Positions 34,193-43,611 of a stretch of DNA of 64,000 nucleotides are shown here, one piece after another. Positions within the stretch are counted from its first letter, which is position 1; the number at the start of each line of letters is the position of its first letter. The stretch is from Alistipes sp. An66 (lineage in GTDB: Bacteria > Bacteroidota > Bacteroidia > Bacteroidales > Rikenellaceae): NCBI RefSeq assembly GCF_002161445.1, contig NZ_NFHT01000013.1, positions 1 through 64,000 of the forward strand, written 5' to 3'. The position numbers were made by a program, and so were the translations under genes. Below the pieces are notes generated by a model. That model was given only the letters and a program-made list of their open reading frames with translations. It was not told where the DNA came from and searched no databases.

Positions 34193-35413
34193 CTATTTTT
34201 TCAGTCCCAGCGTGTGGTGCATGCGCTCCTGCTTGGTTTCCAGATAGTGCTCGTTGTAGGGGTTCGGGGCGATCACAATCGGCACGATCTCGTCGATGCA
34301 GAGCCCGTAGCCCTCCAATCCGGCCCGTTTGAGCGGGTTGTTCGTCATCAGCCGCATGTGGCGGATCCCCAGCTCGCGGATGATGCTCGCACCCACGCCG
34401 TAGTCGCGTTCGTCGGCCTTGAAGCCCAGTTTGAGGTTGGCATCCACCGTGTCGAGACCCTCGTCCTGCAACTTGTAGGCGTGGATCTTGTTGCAGAGCC
34501 CGATGCCGCGCCCCTCCTGATTCAGGTAGACGATGGCGCCCTTGCCCTCCCGGTCGATCATCTGCATGGCGCGGTGGAGCTGCTCGCCGCAGTCGCAGCG
34601 GTACGATCCGAAGATGTCGCCCGTGGCGCACGACGAGTGTACGCGCACCAGTACGGGTTCATCCTCCGACCACTCCCCTTTCGTGAGCGCCACGTGCTCC
34701 ACGCCGTTGGATTTCTGACGGAACGGCGTGATCCGGAAGTCGCCCCATGCCGTGGGCAGCGGCACCGTCACGCCCTTCTCGATGAGCGACTCCTCGCGCA
34801 GCCGGTAGGCGATCAGCGAGGCGATCGAAATGATTTTCAGCCCGAATTTCCGGGCTTTCTCGACGAGTTGCGGAAGGCGGGCCATCGTGCCGTCCTCGTT
34901 CATGATCTCGATCAGTGCGCCGGCGGGCTGCAAGCCGGCCAGACGGGCCAGGTCGACGGCCGCCTCGGTGTGCCCCGGACGGCGCAGCACCCCCTTCTCG
35001 CGGGCCCGCAGCGGGTTGATGTGCCCCGGGCGTCCCAGATCGGTGGGCTTCGTCGCGGGGTCGGCCAGCGCGCGGATCGTCGCCGCACGGTCGTGGATCG
35101 ACACTCCCGTGGTGCAGTCGTGGCCCAGCAGGTCGACCGTCACCGTGAACGGAGTCCCCAGCAGCGACGTGTTGTTCTCCTCCATCATGTTGAGGCCCAG
35201 CTCCTCGCAGCGTTTCTCCGAGAGCGGTGCGCAGAGCACGCCGCGTCCCTCTTTGAGCATGAAGTTGACGATCTCGGGGGTTATTTTCTCCGCCGCGACG
35301 ATGAAGTCGCCTTCGTTTTCGCGGTCTTCGTCGTCGACCACGATCACGATCTTGCCGTTGCGGAAGTCCTCGATGACCTCCTCCACGCTATTCAGTACCG
35401 TCTCTTTTGCCAT
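34193..35413 (-). CDS. ribBA: Bifunctional DHBP synthase / GTP cyclohydrolase II
   Basis: 406 residues. The N-terminal half (about 1-205) is 3,4-dihydroxy-2-butanone-4-phosphate synthase, with [17 protein letters not shown] and the [11 protein letters not shown] region. The C-terminal half is GTP cyclohydrolase II, with zinc ligands in [20 protein letters not shown] and the motifs [11 protein letters not shown] and [14 protein letters not shown]. It supplies both starting compounds of riboflavin synthesis. Its start overlaps the end of the LptF/G-like gene by 26 bases, implying coupled translation. No FMN riboswitch is seen. Confidence 0.96.
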   Translation of the reverse strand: MAKETVLNSVEEVIEDFRNGKIVIVVDDEDRENEGDFIVAAEKITPEIVNFMLKEGRGVLCAPLSEKRCEELGLNMMEENNTSLLGTPFTVTVDLLGHDCTTGVSIHDRAATIRALADPATKPTDLGRPGHINPLRAREKGVLRRPGHTEAAVDLARLAGLQPAGALIEIMNEDGTMARLPQLVEKARKFGLKIISIASLIAYRLREESLIEKGVTVPLPTAWGDFRITPFRQKSNGVEHVALTKGEWSEDEPVLVRVHSSCATGDIFGSYRCDCGEQLHRAMQMIDREGKGAIVYLNQEGRGIGLCNKIHAYKLQDEGLDTVDANLKLGFKADERDYGVGASIIRELGIRHMRLMTNNPLKRAGLEGYGLCIDEIVPIVIAPNPYNEHYLETKQERMHHTLGLKK

Positions 35414-36908
35414 TCCGTTTGGTTTTTATCGTTTTTTTCTTTTTCCGTTTTTCGAACAGCCGGCCCGTCCATTTCCCGAGCCGCTCTTTCAGGGCCTTGA
35501 TCCTTCCGGCATACCAGTCCGTGTCGAGCAGCGCCGAGTCGTTCGTCGCCTTGTAGGTGAGGTAGACGGCGATGGGCGTGAGGATGAACGACGAGATCCA
35601 CATGCCGTAGAAGGCATTCCAGCTCCCCTCCTTGGCCATCTTCTCGCCGGTGAGGCTGATGACGTAGTAGAAGACGAAGAAGACCACCGAGATCACCACC
35701 GGAAGCCCCAGACCGCCGCGGCGGATGATCGCTCCGAGCGGCGCCCCGATCAGGAAGAAGATCAGGATCGAGACCGGCAGCGAGATCTTGCGGTGCCACT
35801 CGATCTTCGAGCGGTAGAGCTGATTCAGCGCCTCTTTGGCCGAGGATTCGTCGAAGGCGAACATGTTGCGCGAGTTCTTGGCCAGCGTGCGGGCCTGGTC
35901 CCAGATCCGCTCCTTTTCGCGGGTCGGGAGCCCCGAGATCGAATCCGTGGCCAGCAGGTTGCGGAAGCCGCTCTTGTCCACGCGCAGGCTGTCGGGCTGC
36001 GGCAGGACGCTGTTGTCCCGGGCGAAGATCTGTTCTTTGAGCAGCGGCTCGTAGGAGTTCGTCGTCGCGGCGTTGACCTTGATTTCCAGCGAGTCGATGT
36101 CGTGCTGCAACTCGTTGATGTTCTTCGTCTGGGAGTTCGAGAACATGTCGGCGTCGCTGCGTCCCATGGCGAAGCCGTCCATCGGGATGACCTGCTTTTG
36201 CAGTTCGAAGGTGTGGTGGCGCAGGGCGCTCTTGTTGTACCACTGGCTGTTGCGGGTCTGCTCGTAGGTTTCGCCGTGGTAGAGCGTCACGAGCAGGTAT
36301 TTCTTGTCGTCCGAGAGGCGGATGTAGCCCGAATCGGCCACGATGGTGTTCATGTTGCCGTTCGTGGCGCGGTTGTCGTAGATCAGCACGTCGGTCAGCA
36401 GGTGCGTCTCGGGATCCTGGTGTCCCACGCGGATCGACATGTTGTCGATGCCGTTGAAGAAGAGTCCGTCCTGGAATTCGAGGCTCTGTTTCTGCTGGCG
36501 GATGTCGTAGATGATGCTGAACATCTTCTTGTTGGAGTACGGCACCAGGTTGTTCGAGATGAAGAAGCTCCCCACGGCGATGAACCCCACGACGATGATC
36601 AGCGGTTTGGTGATTTTGAGCAGCGACATTCCGGCCGACTTCATGGCCAGCAGTTCGTAGTTTTCGCCCAGATTGCCCATCGTCATGATCGCGGCCAGCA
36701 GCATCGCCAGCGGCAGCCCCATCGGGATCATGTTGGCCATGGCGTAGGACATCAGCTCGATGATGATCCCGGCGCTGAGTCCCTTGCCCACGAGTTCGTC
36801 GATGTAGCGCCACACGAAGTTCATCATCAGCACGAACATGACGATGAAGAAGGTGAGGACCATGGGTCCGAGGTAGGCCTTCAGGACGAGTTTATGGATG
36901 GTCTTCAT
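35388..36908 (-). CDS. LptF/LptG (YjgP/YjgQ) family permease
   Basis: 506 residues, longer than the about 360 of E. coli LptF, as is common in Bacteroidetes. Three hydrophobic segments are found at the N-terminus (12-38, 45-80, 95-120 region), then a long periplasmic part (about 130-380), then three more segments (about 400-475). The short N-terminal motif [20 protein letters not shown] is the family one. In the Lpt system two such proteins with the ATPase LptB pull lipopolysaccharide out of the inner membrane. Only one such gene is here. It overlaps both neighbours, the upstream permease gene and ribBA. Confidence 0.87.
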   Translation of the reverse strand: MKTIHKLVLKAYLGPMVLTFFIVMFVLMMNFVWRYIDELVGKGLSAGIIIELMSYAMANMIPMGLPLAMLLAAIMTMGNLGENYELLAMKSAGMSLLKITKPLIIVVGFIAVGSFFISNNLVPYSNKKMFSIIYDIRQQKQSLEFQDGLFFNGIDNMSIRVGHQDPETHLLTDVLIYDNRATNGNMNTIVADSGYIRLSDDKKYLLVTLYHGETYEQTRNSQWYNKSALRHHTFELQKQVIPMDGFAMGRSDADMFSNSQTKNINELQHDIDSLEIKVNAATTNSYEPLLKEQIFARDNSVLPQPDSLRVDKSGFRNLLATDSISGLPTREKERIWDQARTLAKNSRNMFAFDESSAKEALNQLYRSKIEWHRKISLPVSILIFFLIGAPLGAIIRRGGLGLPVVISVVFFVFYYVISLTGEKMAKEGSWNAFYGMWISSFILTPIAVYLTYKATNDSALLDTDWYAGRIKALKERLGKWTGRLFEKRKKKKTIKTKRNGKRDGTE

Positions 36909-37737
36909 GCCGTGTATGCGATTTTTTGTTCGGCAAAGATACGAGTTTTACCGTTATGAGCGCAAGGGTGAGCGTAAATATTATGGCGGCGCCGGGCGGG
37001 ACGTCGAGGTGGTAGCTGACAATGAGTCCCGCGATGTTCCCCGCGACGGCCACGGCCGGCGCCGCGAGGGCCAGCGTCCGGTACGACCGCGAGAGGCTGT
37101 TGACGATGACCGCGGGCATGGTCAGCAGCGAGATGAGCAGCACGATGCCCATGATGCGGATCGAGAGGACGATCGTCACGGCCACCAGGGCCGACATCAC
37201 GTAGGAGATCACGCGGGTGGGGATGTTGCGCGAGCGGGCGAAGTCGCGGTCGAAGGCGACGTACATCACCGGACGGAGCCAGAGCAGCGTGCCGACGAGG
37301 ATCACGCCGGTGAGGAGGGCCAGCGCCGCGACGTCGCCGCCGGTGACGGTGATGATGCTGCCGAAGAGGTAGGCCGAGAGGTCGCCGGAGGTGTATCCGG
37401 GTCGCAGGCTCATGAAGAGGGCCCCGACGGCCATGCCCACGGACCAGATGATGCCGATGGCGGAGTCTTCGCGGATGTGTCCGCGGCTGCCGGCCCACTC
37501 GATGCCGAGGGCCGAGAGCACGGCGAAGAGCATGGCGCCGGCAATGGGGTTCGTGCCGGCCCAGAAGGCGATGCCGAGGCCGCCGAACGAGGCGTGGGTG
37601 ATGCCGCCGGCGAGGAAGACCATGCGGCGGCAGACGACGTATGTGCCGATCACTCCGCATGCGATGCCCGAAAGCACGCAGGCGGCCAGTGCGTTCGAGA
37701 GATAGCCGTATTGGAAGACGTCGCTGAAAAATTCCAT
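36892..37737 (-). CDS. Metal ABC transporter permease (ZnuB family)
   Basis: 281 residues with about seven to eight hydrophobic segments and the ABC-3 permease signature, including GGITHASFGGLGIAF and the central SVGMAVGALFMSLRPGY. ZnuB/MntB-type proteins form the membrane channel for Zn2+, Mn2+ or Fe2+ uptake with an ATPase and a binding protein. Neither partner gene is in the window, which is unusual since they are normally adjacent. The stop overlaps the start of the LptF/G-like gene by 17 bases. The metal cannot be assigned. Confidence 0.85.
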   Translation of the reverse strand: MEFFSDVFQYGYLSNALAACVLSGIACGVIGTYVVCRRMVFLAGGITHASFGGLGIAFWAGTNPIAGAMLFAVLSALGIEWAGSRGHIREDSAIGIIWSVGMAVGALFMSLRPGYTSGDLSAYLFGSIITVTGGDVAALALLTGVILVGTLLWLRPVMYVAFDRDFARSRNIPTRVISYVMSALVAVTIVLSIRIMGIVLLISLLTMPAVIVNSLSRSYRTLALAAPAVAVAGNIAGLIVSYHLDVPPGAAIIFTLTLALITVKLVSLPNKKSHTRHEDHP

Positions 37738-37756
37738 GCCTGGTCCGTATTGCGTG

Positions 37757-37764
37757 CAAATTTA
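37757..37764 (-). promoter_or_regulatory. -7 promoter element for the metal permease-lptF-ribBA operon
   Basis: Minus-strand TAAATTTG fits TAnnTTTG, 19 bases before the start at 37737. It shares a 100-base gap with divergent mtaB. Confidence 0.45.
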
Positions 37765-37837
37765 CGCTTTTTTATCGGAAAAGCCTCCTCCTTTCGCACA
37801 GTTTTCGTAATTTCGTGCCGTAAAAAGTAAGGAATTC

Positions 37838-39136
37838 ATGCAACCGCGAAGAGTCAATTTCCATACGTTGGGCTGCAAGCTCAATTTTTCGGAGTCGTCG
37901 ACGCTGGCCCGGGAGTTCGAGCGGGGCGGCTTCGTGCGGGTGCCGCCCACGGCCGAGGCGGACATCTGCGTGATCAACAGCTGCTCGGTGACGGAGCACG
38001 CCGACAAGAAGTGCCGCAACCTGATCCGCAGGCTGCACCGTCGCAATCCGCAGGCGATCATCGCCGTGACGGGGTGCTACGCGCAGTTGAAACCGCAGGA
38101 GATCGCCGCCATCGAGGGGGTCGACATCGTGTTGAGCAACAACGATAAGGGAGAGTTATATAAACGGGTGGTTGAACTCACGGGCAAGGGCCGGGCGCAG
38201 GTGTACAGCTGCGACACGGATTCGCTGACGTCGTTCTTCGCAGCCTTTTCGAGCGGCGACCGCACGCGCGCCTTCCTCAAAGTCCAGGACGGCTGCGACT
38301 ACTGCTGCTCCTACTGCACGATCCACTACGCCCGCGGTGCGAGCCGCAACATGCCGATCGCCGATCTGGTGGCCGAAGCCCGTCAGATTGCCGCGGCCGG
38401 ACAGCGCGAGATCGTCCTCACGGGCGTCAATACGGGCGACTTCGGCCGCTCGACCGGCGAACGCTTCATCGACCTGCTGCGGGCGCTGGTCCGGGTCGAG
38501 GGGATCGAGCGCTTCCGCATCTCCTCCATCGAGCCGAACCTGCTGACCGACGAGATCATCGAGTTCTGCGCCCGCGAGCCCAAGATGATGCACCACTTCC
38601 ACATCCCGCTCCAAAGCGGTTCGGACCGCATCCTGGGCCTCATGCGCCGCCGCTACACTACGGCCCGCTTCGCCGAGCGCATCGCCGCCGTGCGGCGGTG
38701 GATGCCCGACGCCTTCATCGGCATCGACGTCATCGTCGGCTTCCCCGGCGAGACCGAGGCCGATTTCCGCGCGACGTACGACTTCCTCGCCGGGCTGGAA
38801 CCCGCCTTTCTGCACATCTTCCCCTTCTCGGAGCGTCCCGGAACTCCGGCCGTCGACCTGCCCGGAAAGGTGCAGCCCTCGGTCGCCACGCGGCGCGTCG
38901 CCGAACTGGAAGCGCTCTGCGGGCGGCTGCATGCCGACTTCTGCGCCCGGGCCGTCGGGTCGGAGGACACGGTGCTCTTCGAAAGCACGCGCCGCGGCGG
39001 CATGATGTTCGGTTTCACGGGCAATTACCGCCGCGTGAAGGCCCCCTACGACGCCGCCCGGGTCAACACCATCTGCCGCGTCGCACTCGGCGAGATGGAT
39101 GATTCTCACGATCTGATGGGCGAAATCCGGGATTAA
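37838..39136 (+). CDS. mtaB: tRNA t6A37 methylthiotransferase
   Basis: 432 residues. It belongs to the methylthiotransferase class of radical SAM enzymes, which add a methylthio group to N6-threonylcarbamoyladenosine at position 37 of tRNA. The N-terminal UPF0004 cluster uses Cys13, Cys49 and Cys80. The radical SAM cluster is Cys153-x3-Cys157-x2-Cys160 (GCDYCCSYC). A C-terminal TRAM-like segment is short. The N-terminal NFHTLGCKLN motif points to MtaB rather than MiaB or RimO. Confidence 0.93.
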   Translation: MQPRRVNFHTLGCKLNFSESSTLAREFERGGFVRVPPTAEADICVINSCSVTEHADKKCRNLIRRLHRRNPQAIIAVTGCYAQLKPQEIAAIEGVDIVLSNNDKGELYKRVVELTGKGRAQVYSCDTDSLTSFFAAFSSGDRTRAFLKVQDGCDYCCSYCTIHYARGASRNMPIADLVAEARQIAAAGQREIVLTGVNTGDFGRSTGERFIDLLRALVRVEGIERFRISSIEPNLLTDEIIEFCAREPKMMHHFHIPLQSGSDRILGLMRRRYTTARFAERIAAVRRWMPDAFIGIDVIVGFPGETEADFRATYDFLAGLEPAFLHIFPFSERPGTPAVDLPGKVQPSVATRRVAELEALCGRLHADFCARAVGSEDTVLFESTRRGGMMFGFTGNYRRVKAPYDAARVNTICRVALGEMDDSHDLMGEIRD

Positions 39137-39140
39137 TTAT

Positions 39141-39148
39141 TATATTTG
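39141..39148 (+). promoter_or_regulatory. -7 promoter element before the sensor-like gene
   Basis: TATATTTG, 23 bases upstream of the start at 39172 and just after the mtaB stop. The -33 box is not evident. Confidence 0.4.
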
Positions 39149-39171
39149 CATGCAAAGTAACGCTGTAAAGT

Positions 39172-39972
39172 ATGACGGGTTTGCGTAAACGGGTGACGGT
39201 CGGATTTTTGAGCATCGTCTGCCTGCTGTTTTTTTCCGGAATGATCTCCCTGCTCGAACTGGGCCATTTGAGCCGCGATACGGGTGAAATCCTCAAGGCC
39301 AATGCGCGCAACATCGAGCTGGCCAAAGAGATGCTCGACGCCGCTCACGAACAGAATGTGGCGCTGATCCGTCTGTCGGTCTTCGGCGACCGCTCCGGAG
39401 ACAGCCTCTGCCGCGTCTGCATGGACCGGCTGGAAAATACGCTGCTCGTGGCCCAGAACGAGGCTCTCGACAAGTCGTTCCTCGATTCGCTCGCCTTCGC
39501 GACCACAGAACTCCGCCTCGCCACGGACAACTACCTCGCCTTCGGCGACCTGCGCTCCTCCGACTCGCTCGCCGCGGCGCAGACCCCCCAACGCCCCGAC
39601 TCGCTGGGCATCAAGTGGTACAACGAGGAGTACGACGCTCTCTACGGACGTCTTACGGCCGCCATCAAGAACTACATGACCTCCACGCAGAGCTCCCTGG
39701 CGCCGCGTGCCGAGCAGATGAAGAAAAACGCCTACCGCGCCGTGACGCCCGTGCTGATCTCCGTTGCCGTGATGATCGCCATCGTGCTGATGCTCTACTA
39801 TTTCATGTCGATCTACTGCGTGTCGCCCGTCGTGCGCATGAACAAGAGCCTCGGCGACTGGCTCTCCTTCCGCACCCCCTTCAACGTGAAGGGCGACCTC
39901 AAGGACGAGGTCCTCGAACTCAAGGAGCGCATCGAAACGCTCATCAACCAGTCGAAACAACCCAAAGCCTGA
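39172..39972 (+). CDS. Sensor-like membrane protein without an output domain
   Basis: 266 residues. A transmembrane segment (11-32) is followed by a mostly helical periplasmic region (about 35-185) that resembles the four-helix-bundle sensor of chemoreceptors (FSGMISLLELGHLSRDTGEI). A second transmembrane segment (about 188-213) leads to a HAMP-like linker (SPVVRMNKSLGDWL), and the protein ends with a short coiled coil. No kinase, GGDEF or methyl-accepting domain follows. The stop is 4 bases before trkH, so it may sense and regulate potassium uptake, which is speculation. A truncated histidine kinase is an alternative. Confidence 0.6.
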   Translation: MTGLRKRVTVGFLSIVCLLFFSGMISLLELGHLSRDTGEILKANARNIELAKEMLDAAHEQNVALIRLSVFGDRSGDSLCRVCMDRLENTLLVAQNEALDKSFLDSLAFATTELRLATDNYLAFGDLRSSDSLAAAQTPQRPDSLGIKWYNEEYDALYGRLTAAIKNYMTSTQSSLAPRAEQMKKNAYRAVTPVLISVAVMIAIVLMLYYFMSIYCVSPVVRMNKSLGDWLSFRTPFNVKGDLKDEVLELKERIETLINQSKQPKA

Positions 39973-39976
39973 AGCG

Positions 39977-41422
39977 ATGCGCGTCGAAGTGGTCCTGCGA
40001 TATGTCGGAGTCGTGATGCTGTTCATGGCGCTCTTCATGCTGATCTCCGCGGGGATCTCCTACGTGAGCGGCGTGGACTCGGCATTCTATCCCCTGCTGC
40101 TGTCGTCGCTGCTTACGGCCCTGCTGGGCGCCTTCCCGCTGATCTTCGTGGGGCGCTGCGAGCAGATCACCAACAAGGAGGGTTTCTGCATCGTCGTCGG
40201 GGCGTGGTTGGTGGCCTGCGTCGTGTCGATGTTCCCCTACCTGATCTGGGGCGGGGAGTTCACGCTGGTCAACGCCTGGTTCGAAAGCGTCTCGGGCCTT
40301 ACGACAACCGGTTCGACGGTCCTGAATGACGTCGAGGCCCTGCCCCGCGGGTTGCAGTTCTGGCGTTTTGCGACGACCTGGATCGGCGGTATGGGCGTGG
40401 TGATGTTCGCCCTGGTCGTCCTCCCCTCGATGGGCCGCAGCAAGATGATGCTCTCCAACGTGGAGCTCTCGTCGATGGCCCGCGACAACTACCGCTACCG
40501 TTCGCAGATCACCCTCCAGATCCTGCTGGTGGTCTACGTCGGGCTGACCGTCCTGTCGACCGTGCTGCTCAAGATGGCCGGGATGAACTGGTTCGACGCC
40601 CTGTGCCACGCCATGTCGGCCTGCGCCACGAGCGGCTTCTCGACCAAGAATGCCAGCGTCGCCTACTTCAACAGCCCGGCCATCGATACGATTCTGATCT
40701 TTACGATGGCTGCGGCCGGTATCCATTTCGGGCTGATCTACGCTACGGTCACCGGGAAACGCAACAACATCTTCCGCTCGGAGGTCACGCGCTGGTATCT
40801 CGGAATACTGTTGGTCGGGGGGCTGCTCATCGCCATCAGCCTCTATGCCGCGGACCTCTACCCCACGCTCTCGGCCTCGTTCCGCCACGGCATGTTCCAG
40901 TTCGTCTCGGTGGTCTCCACCTCGGGGTTTGCCACGGCCGATTCGAACACCTGGACGCCGTTTGCGGTCATCATCCTGATCTTCGGGTCGATCGTCTGCG
41001 CCTGTGCGGGCTCCACGGCCGGCGGCATCAAGGTCAACCGCATGGTCCTGGCCGGAAAGATGATGAGCGCGCGCCTGAAACTCCAGCAGCATCCCAACGC
41101 CGTGATCCGCATCCGGCTGGACGGCGTCATTCAGGACAACGAGGTGCTGCACTCCGTGATGATCTACATCGTGGCCTATCTGATGTTTTTGCTGTTGGGG
41201 ACGATTGCGGGGGCCTTGTTCGGCGTCGACCTGACGACCAGTTTCACCGGGTCGGTCGCTTCGATGGGCAACGTGGGACCGGGATTCGGCGAGGTCGGGT
41301 CGATGGACAACTGGTCGGCGATGCCGTCGGCTTTCAAAATGACGAATACGTTGCTGATGCTGCTGGGGCGTCTGGAGATTTTCGGTCTGATTCAGATCTT
41401 TTTGATTAAATGGTGGAGATAA
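39977..41422 (+). CDS. trkH: Trk-type potassium uptake permease
   Basis: 481 residues. It has about ten hydrophobic segments and the repeated P-loop selectivity regions of TrkH/KtrB (SVSGLTTTGSTVL, MSACATSGFSTKN, VVSTSGFATADSN, GSVASMGNVGPGF). It imports K+ across the inner membrane together with a TrkA regulatory subunit, which is not in this window. Its GTG-free ATG start follows the sensor-like gene by 4 bases. The downstream SPOR protein gene starts 10 bases after its stop. Confidence 0.94.
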   Translation: MRVEVVLRYVGVVMLFMALFMLISAGISYVSGVDSAFYPLLLSSLLTALLGAFPLIFVGRCEQITNKEGFCIVVGAWLVACVVSMFPYLIWGGEFTLVNAWFESVSGLTTTGSTVLNDVEALPRGLQFWRFATTWIGGMGVVMFALVVLPSMGRSKMMLSNVELSSMARDNYRYRSQITLQILLVVYVGLTVLSTVLLKMAGMNWFDALCHAMSACATSGFSTKNASVAYFNSPAIDTILIFTMAAAGIHFGLIYATVTGKRNNIFRSEVTRWYLGILLVGGLLIAISLYAADLYPTLSASFRHGMFQFVSVVSTSGFATADSNTWTPFAVIILIFGSIVCACAGSTAGGIKVNRMVLAGKMMSARLKLQQHPNAVIRIRLDGVIQDNEVLHSVMIYIVAYLMFLLLGTIAGALFGVDLTTSFTGSVASMGNVGPGFGEVGSMDNWSAMPSAFKMTNTLLMLLGRLEIFGLIQIFLIKWWR

Positions 41423-41432
41423 TCCGAAGCCT

Positions 41433-42980
41433 ATGTTTCGCAGGAATTTCATATATGTGCTGGGTGCGCTCTTTCTGACGGCGGGCGGTCTGTTGGCCCA
41501 ACAACCCCCGGTGGAGGCCCGCATTGCCGGTCTGGAGAACAACGAGGAGTATATGTCGCTGCTGCGGGAGGATGCCCGGCTGCAGGAGCGCGAGGATTCG
41601 ATCGTGAATGCCGTGGCGGTCCTGCGCGAACGCCTGCGCGAGGATCCGGTGCAGCGTCAGCGCTATTCGCAGGAGATCCTGCAGCTCGAAAGCCGGATCT
41701 TCGAGATCCGCAACGCCAAGGGGCGTCTGATCGATCGGATCAACACCATCGAGCAGGAGTGGGTGCTGGCCAATCTCGACGGGGCGGTGCAGACTCCGGC
41801 GACTTCGGGCGACGGAGCCGTCGTGTCGATTCCCGACTCCGTGAAGGTCCGCAACCTGGTCGACAACCTCTATTTCCGCGAACACCTTGCCGAGGCGGAC
41901 TATGCGGCATTGTGCAAGGCCCAGCGGCTGGAATCCGCCGCCCGGGATTATGCGGACCGCTATTTCGCCAACCATGCGACGCTGACCGAACTGGCCGAGT
42001 CGTACGCCGCGGTGCAGACCGAGGCCGAGGCGATGGAGATCTACGAGCGGCTGACGGCCCTGCAAGGGATCAACCGCCAGCTGGCCGACTCGCTCTCCGA
42101 GGTCTGGAACTACATCTTCGACAACAAGAACTACGCCTACGGCTATATCCTCGACGAACTCAACAGCGAGGAGATCCTCGCCCGTGAGGAGGAGGAACTC
42201 GCGCGTGCATCGCGCCAGCTCACCGGGTTGAGCGGCACGACGGCCTCGGATGCCGTGGCGGACTATTTCCTCCGCAAGCGCGTGATCGCCGACTATGAAG
42301 TCGCCGTGGCGGAGGTCCTGGGGCTGGATGCCGCACGCGATTCGCTGCGCGGGGCGGCCGAACAGCTCGCCGCCGTCGATTTCCGGCTCCCGCGGGTCGA
42401 GGTTGCCGAGCGCTACTTCCTCGACTACGACAGCGTGGCCTTCTCGTCGAAGCCCAAATACACGTATCAGAACCCGATCCCCGAGTGCAAGGTCTACGCC
42501 AACGGTACGATCTACCGGATCCTGCTCGGCACGTTCAACACCAAACGGGCCGCCGCGACCTTCCGCGGGGCCTACCCGCTCTTCTACCTGATCAACGCCG
42601 ACGGCAAGTGGTGCTACTATACGGGCGGCTTCGCGTCGCTCGAAGAGGCCGAGGCGGCGCAGAAGATCCTCAAAGAGCACGGATTCCTGCGTCCCGAGAT
42701 CGTGGTGTGGGTCGACGGCGCGGAGCGCAACCTCTCGCGCGATCCCGAGGCGATGAACGTCACCTACCGTGTGGAGATCACCGGTGCGGAGGCCCTGCCG
42801 GAGGCCGCGAAGCAGGTGATTGCCGAGACCGCCGCCGGGCATGAGCTCTCGCGCGTCGGGCAGCAGCTGTTCGTCGTCGCGGGATTCACCGAGCGGACGA
42901 CGGCCGACCGCCTGGCCGAGGCGTTGCGCATGGCCGACGGGTCGCTCGAAATAAATGTCGTCGAAGTGACGAATCCCTGA
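41433..42980 (+). CDS. Secreted SPOR-domain protein
   Basis: 515 residues. A signal peptide ends about residue 22 (GGLLAQQ). The central part is strongly helical and coiled-coil-like (about 40-310). The C-terminal 155 residues contain two SPOR-like repeats (YRILLGTFNTKRAAATF and LFVVAGFTERTTADRLAEAL). SPOR domains bind denuded peptidoglycan at division sites, so a role in cell-envelope remodelling or division is possible, but no enzymatic motif is visible. It lies in a run with trkH, nfeD and floA. Confidence 0.75.
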   Translation: MFRRNFIYVLGALFLTAGGLLAQQPPVEARIAGLENNEEYMSLLREDARLQEREDSIVNAVAVLRERLREDPVQRQRYSQEILQLESRIFEIRNAKGRLIDRINTIEQEWVLANLDGAVQTPATSGDGAVVSIPDSVKVRNLVDNLYFREHLAEADYAALCKAQRLESAARDYADRYFANHATLTELAESYAAVQTEAEAMEIYERLTALQGINRQLADSLSEVWNYIFDNKNYAYGYILDELNSEEILAREEEELARASRQLTGLSGTTASDAVADYFLRKRVIADYEVAVAEVLGLDAARDSLRGAAEQLAAVDFRLPRVEVAERYFLDYDSVAFSSKPKYTYQNPIPECKVYANGTIYRILLGTFNTKRAAATFRGAYPLFYLINADGKWCYYTGGFASLEEAEAAQKILKEHGFLRPEIVVWVDGAERNLSRDPEAMNVTYRVEITGAEALPEAAKQVIAETAAGHELSRVGQQLFVVAGFTERTTADRLAEALRMADGSLEINVVEVTNP

Positions 42981-43031
42981 AAAATTTTTCCTACCTTTAA
43001 CTTCTGACCAAACCGCTCATCGGATCGCTTT

Positions 43032-43502
43032 ATGGACCTCTTCTATATCGTATTGCTCGTTCTGCTCGGGCTGCTCTTCCTGGTGGCCGAACTCGTGCTG
43101 CTGCCCGGCGTCTCGGTCGGCGCCGTGCTGGCCATGGCCTCCTACGGCGGGGCGATCTACCTCGCCTTCCGCAATCTCGGAACCGTGCCCGGCATCCTCG
43201 TCATCGTCGTCATCCTCCTGTTGTCGCTCGTCGCGGTGGTCGTCTCCCTGCGTGCCAAGACCTGGCAGCGATTCTCCCTCAAACAGGAGATCCAGTCGTC
43301 GAGCATGCCCGTCATGCCCTCCGAGGAGCTCCGGATCGGCGACCGCGGCACGACTCTTTCGCGCCTCTCTCCGATGGGAAAGGTCGAAATCGGCGGACGG
43401 GTCTACGAGGCCAAATCCACGGGGACCTATGTCGACCCGAACCGGGAGGTCGAGGTCGTCGGATTCGAGAATTTCAGCGTCGTCGTCAAAACGGTCGGGT
43501 GA
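43032..43502 (+). CDS. NfeD-like membrane protein
   Basis: 156 residues. Two hydrophobic segments at about 3-22 and 23-50 plus a further one at 55-75 are followed by a small OB-fold domain (SPMGKVEIGGRVYEAKS and the final EVVGFENFSVVVKTV), the NfeD C-terminal module. NfeD proteins partner with flotillin-type proteins in membrane microdomains. The flotillin-like gene floA follows 109 bases downstream, the usual pairing. The start is close to a TACCTTTA element at 42992-42999 (one mismatch to TAnnTTTG). Confidence 0.85.
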   Translation: MDLFYIVLLVLLGLLFLVAELVLLPGVSVGAVLAMASYGGAIYLAFRNLGTVPGILVIVVILLLSLVAVVVSLRAKTWQRFSLKQEIQSSSMPVMPSEELRIGDRGTTLSRLSPMGKVEIGGRVYEAKSTGTYVDPNREVEVVGFENFSVVVKTVG

Positions 43503-43611
43503 GAACCTGCGTCCCGCTTCCCTGCTACTGTCGCTTTTTCCTGTTGAAGCCCGATGCGGAGGGACCGGCGACAAAACTATCGGAAAATTGTCAAAATAAA
43601 ATATCGGATTT

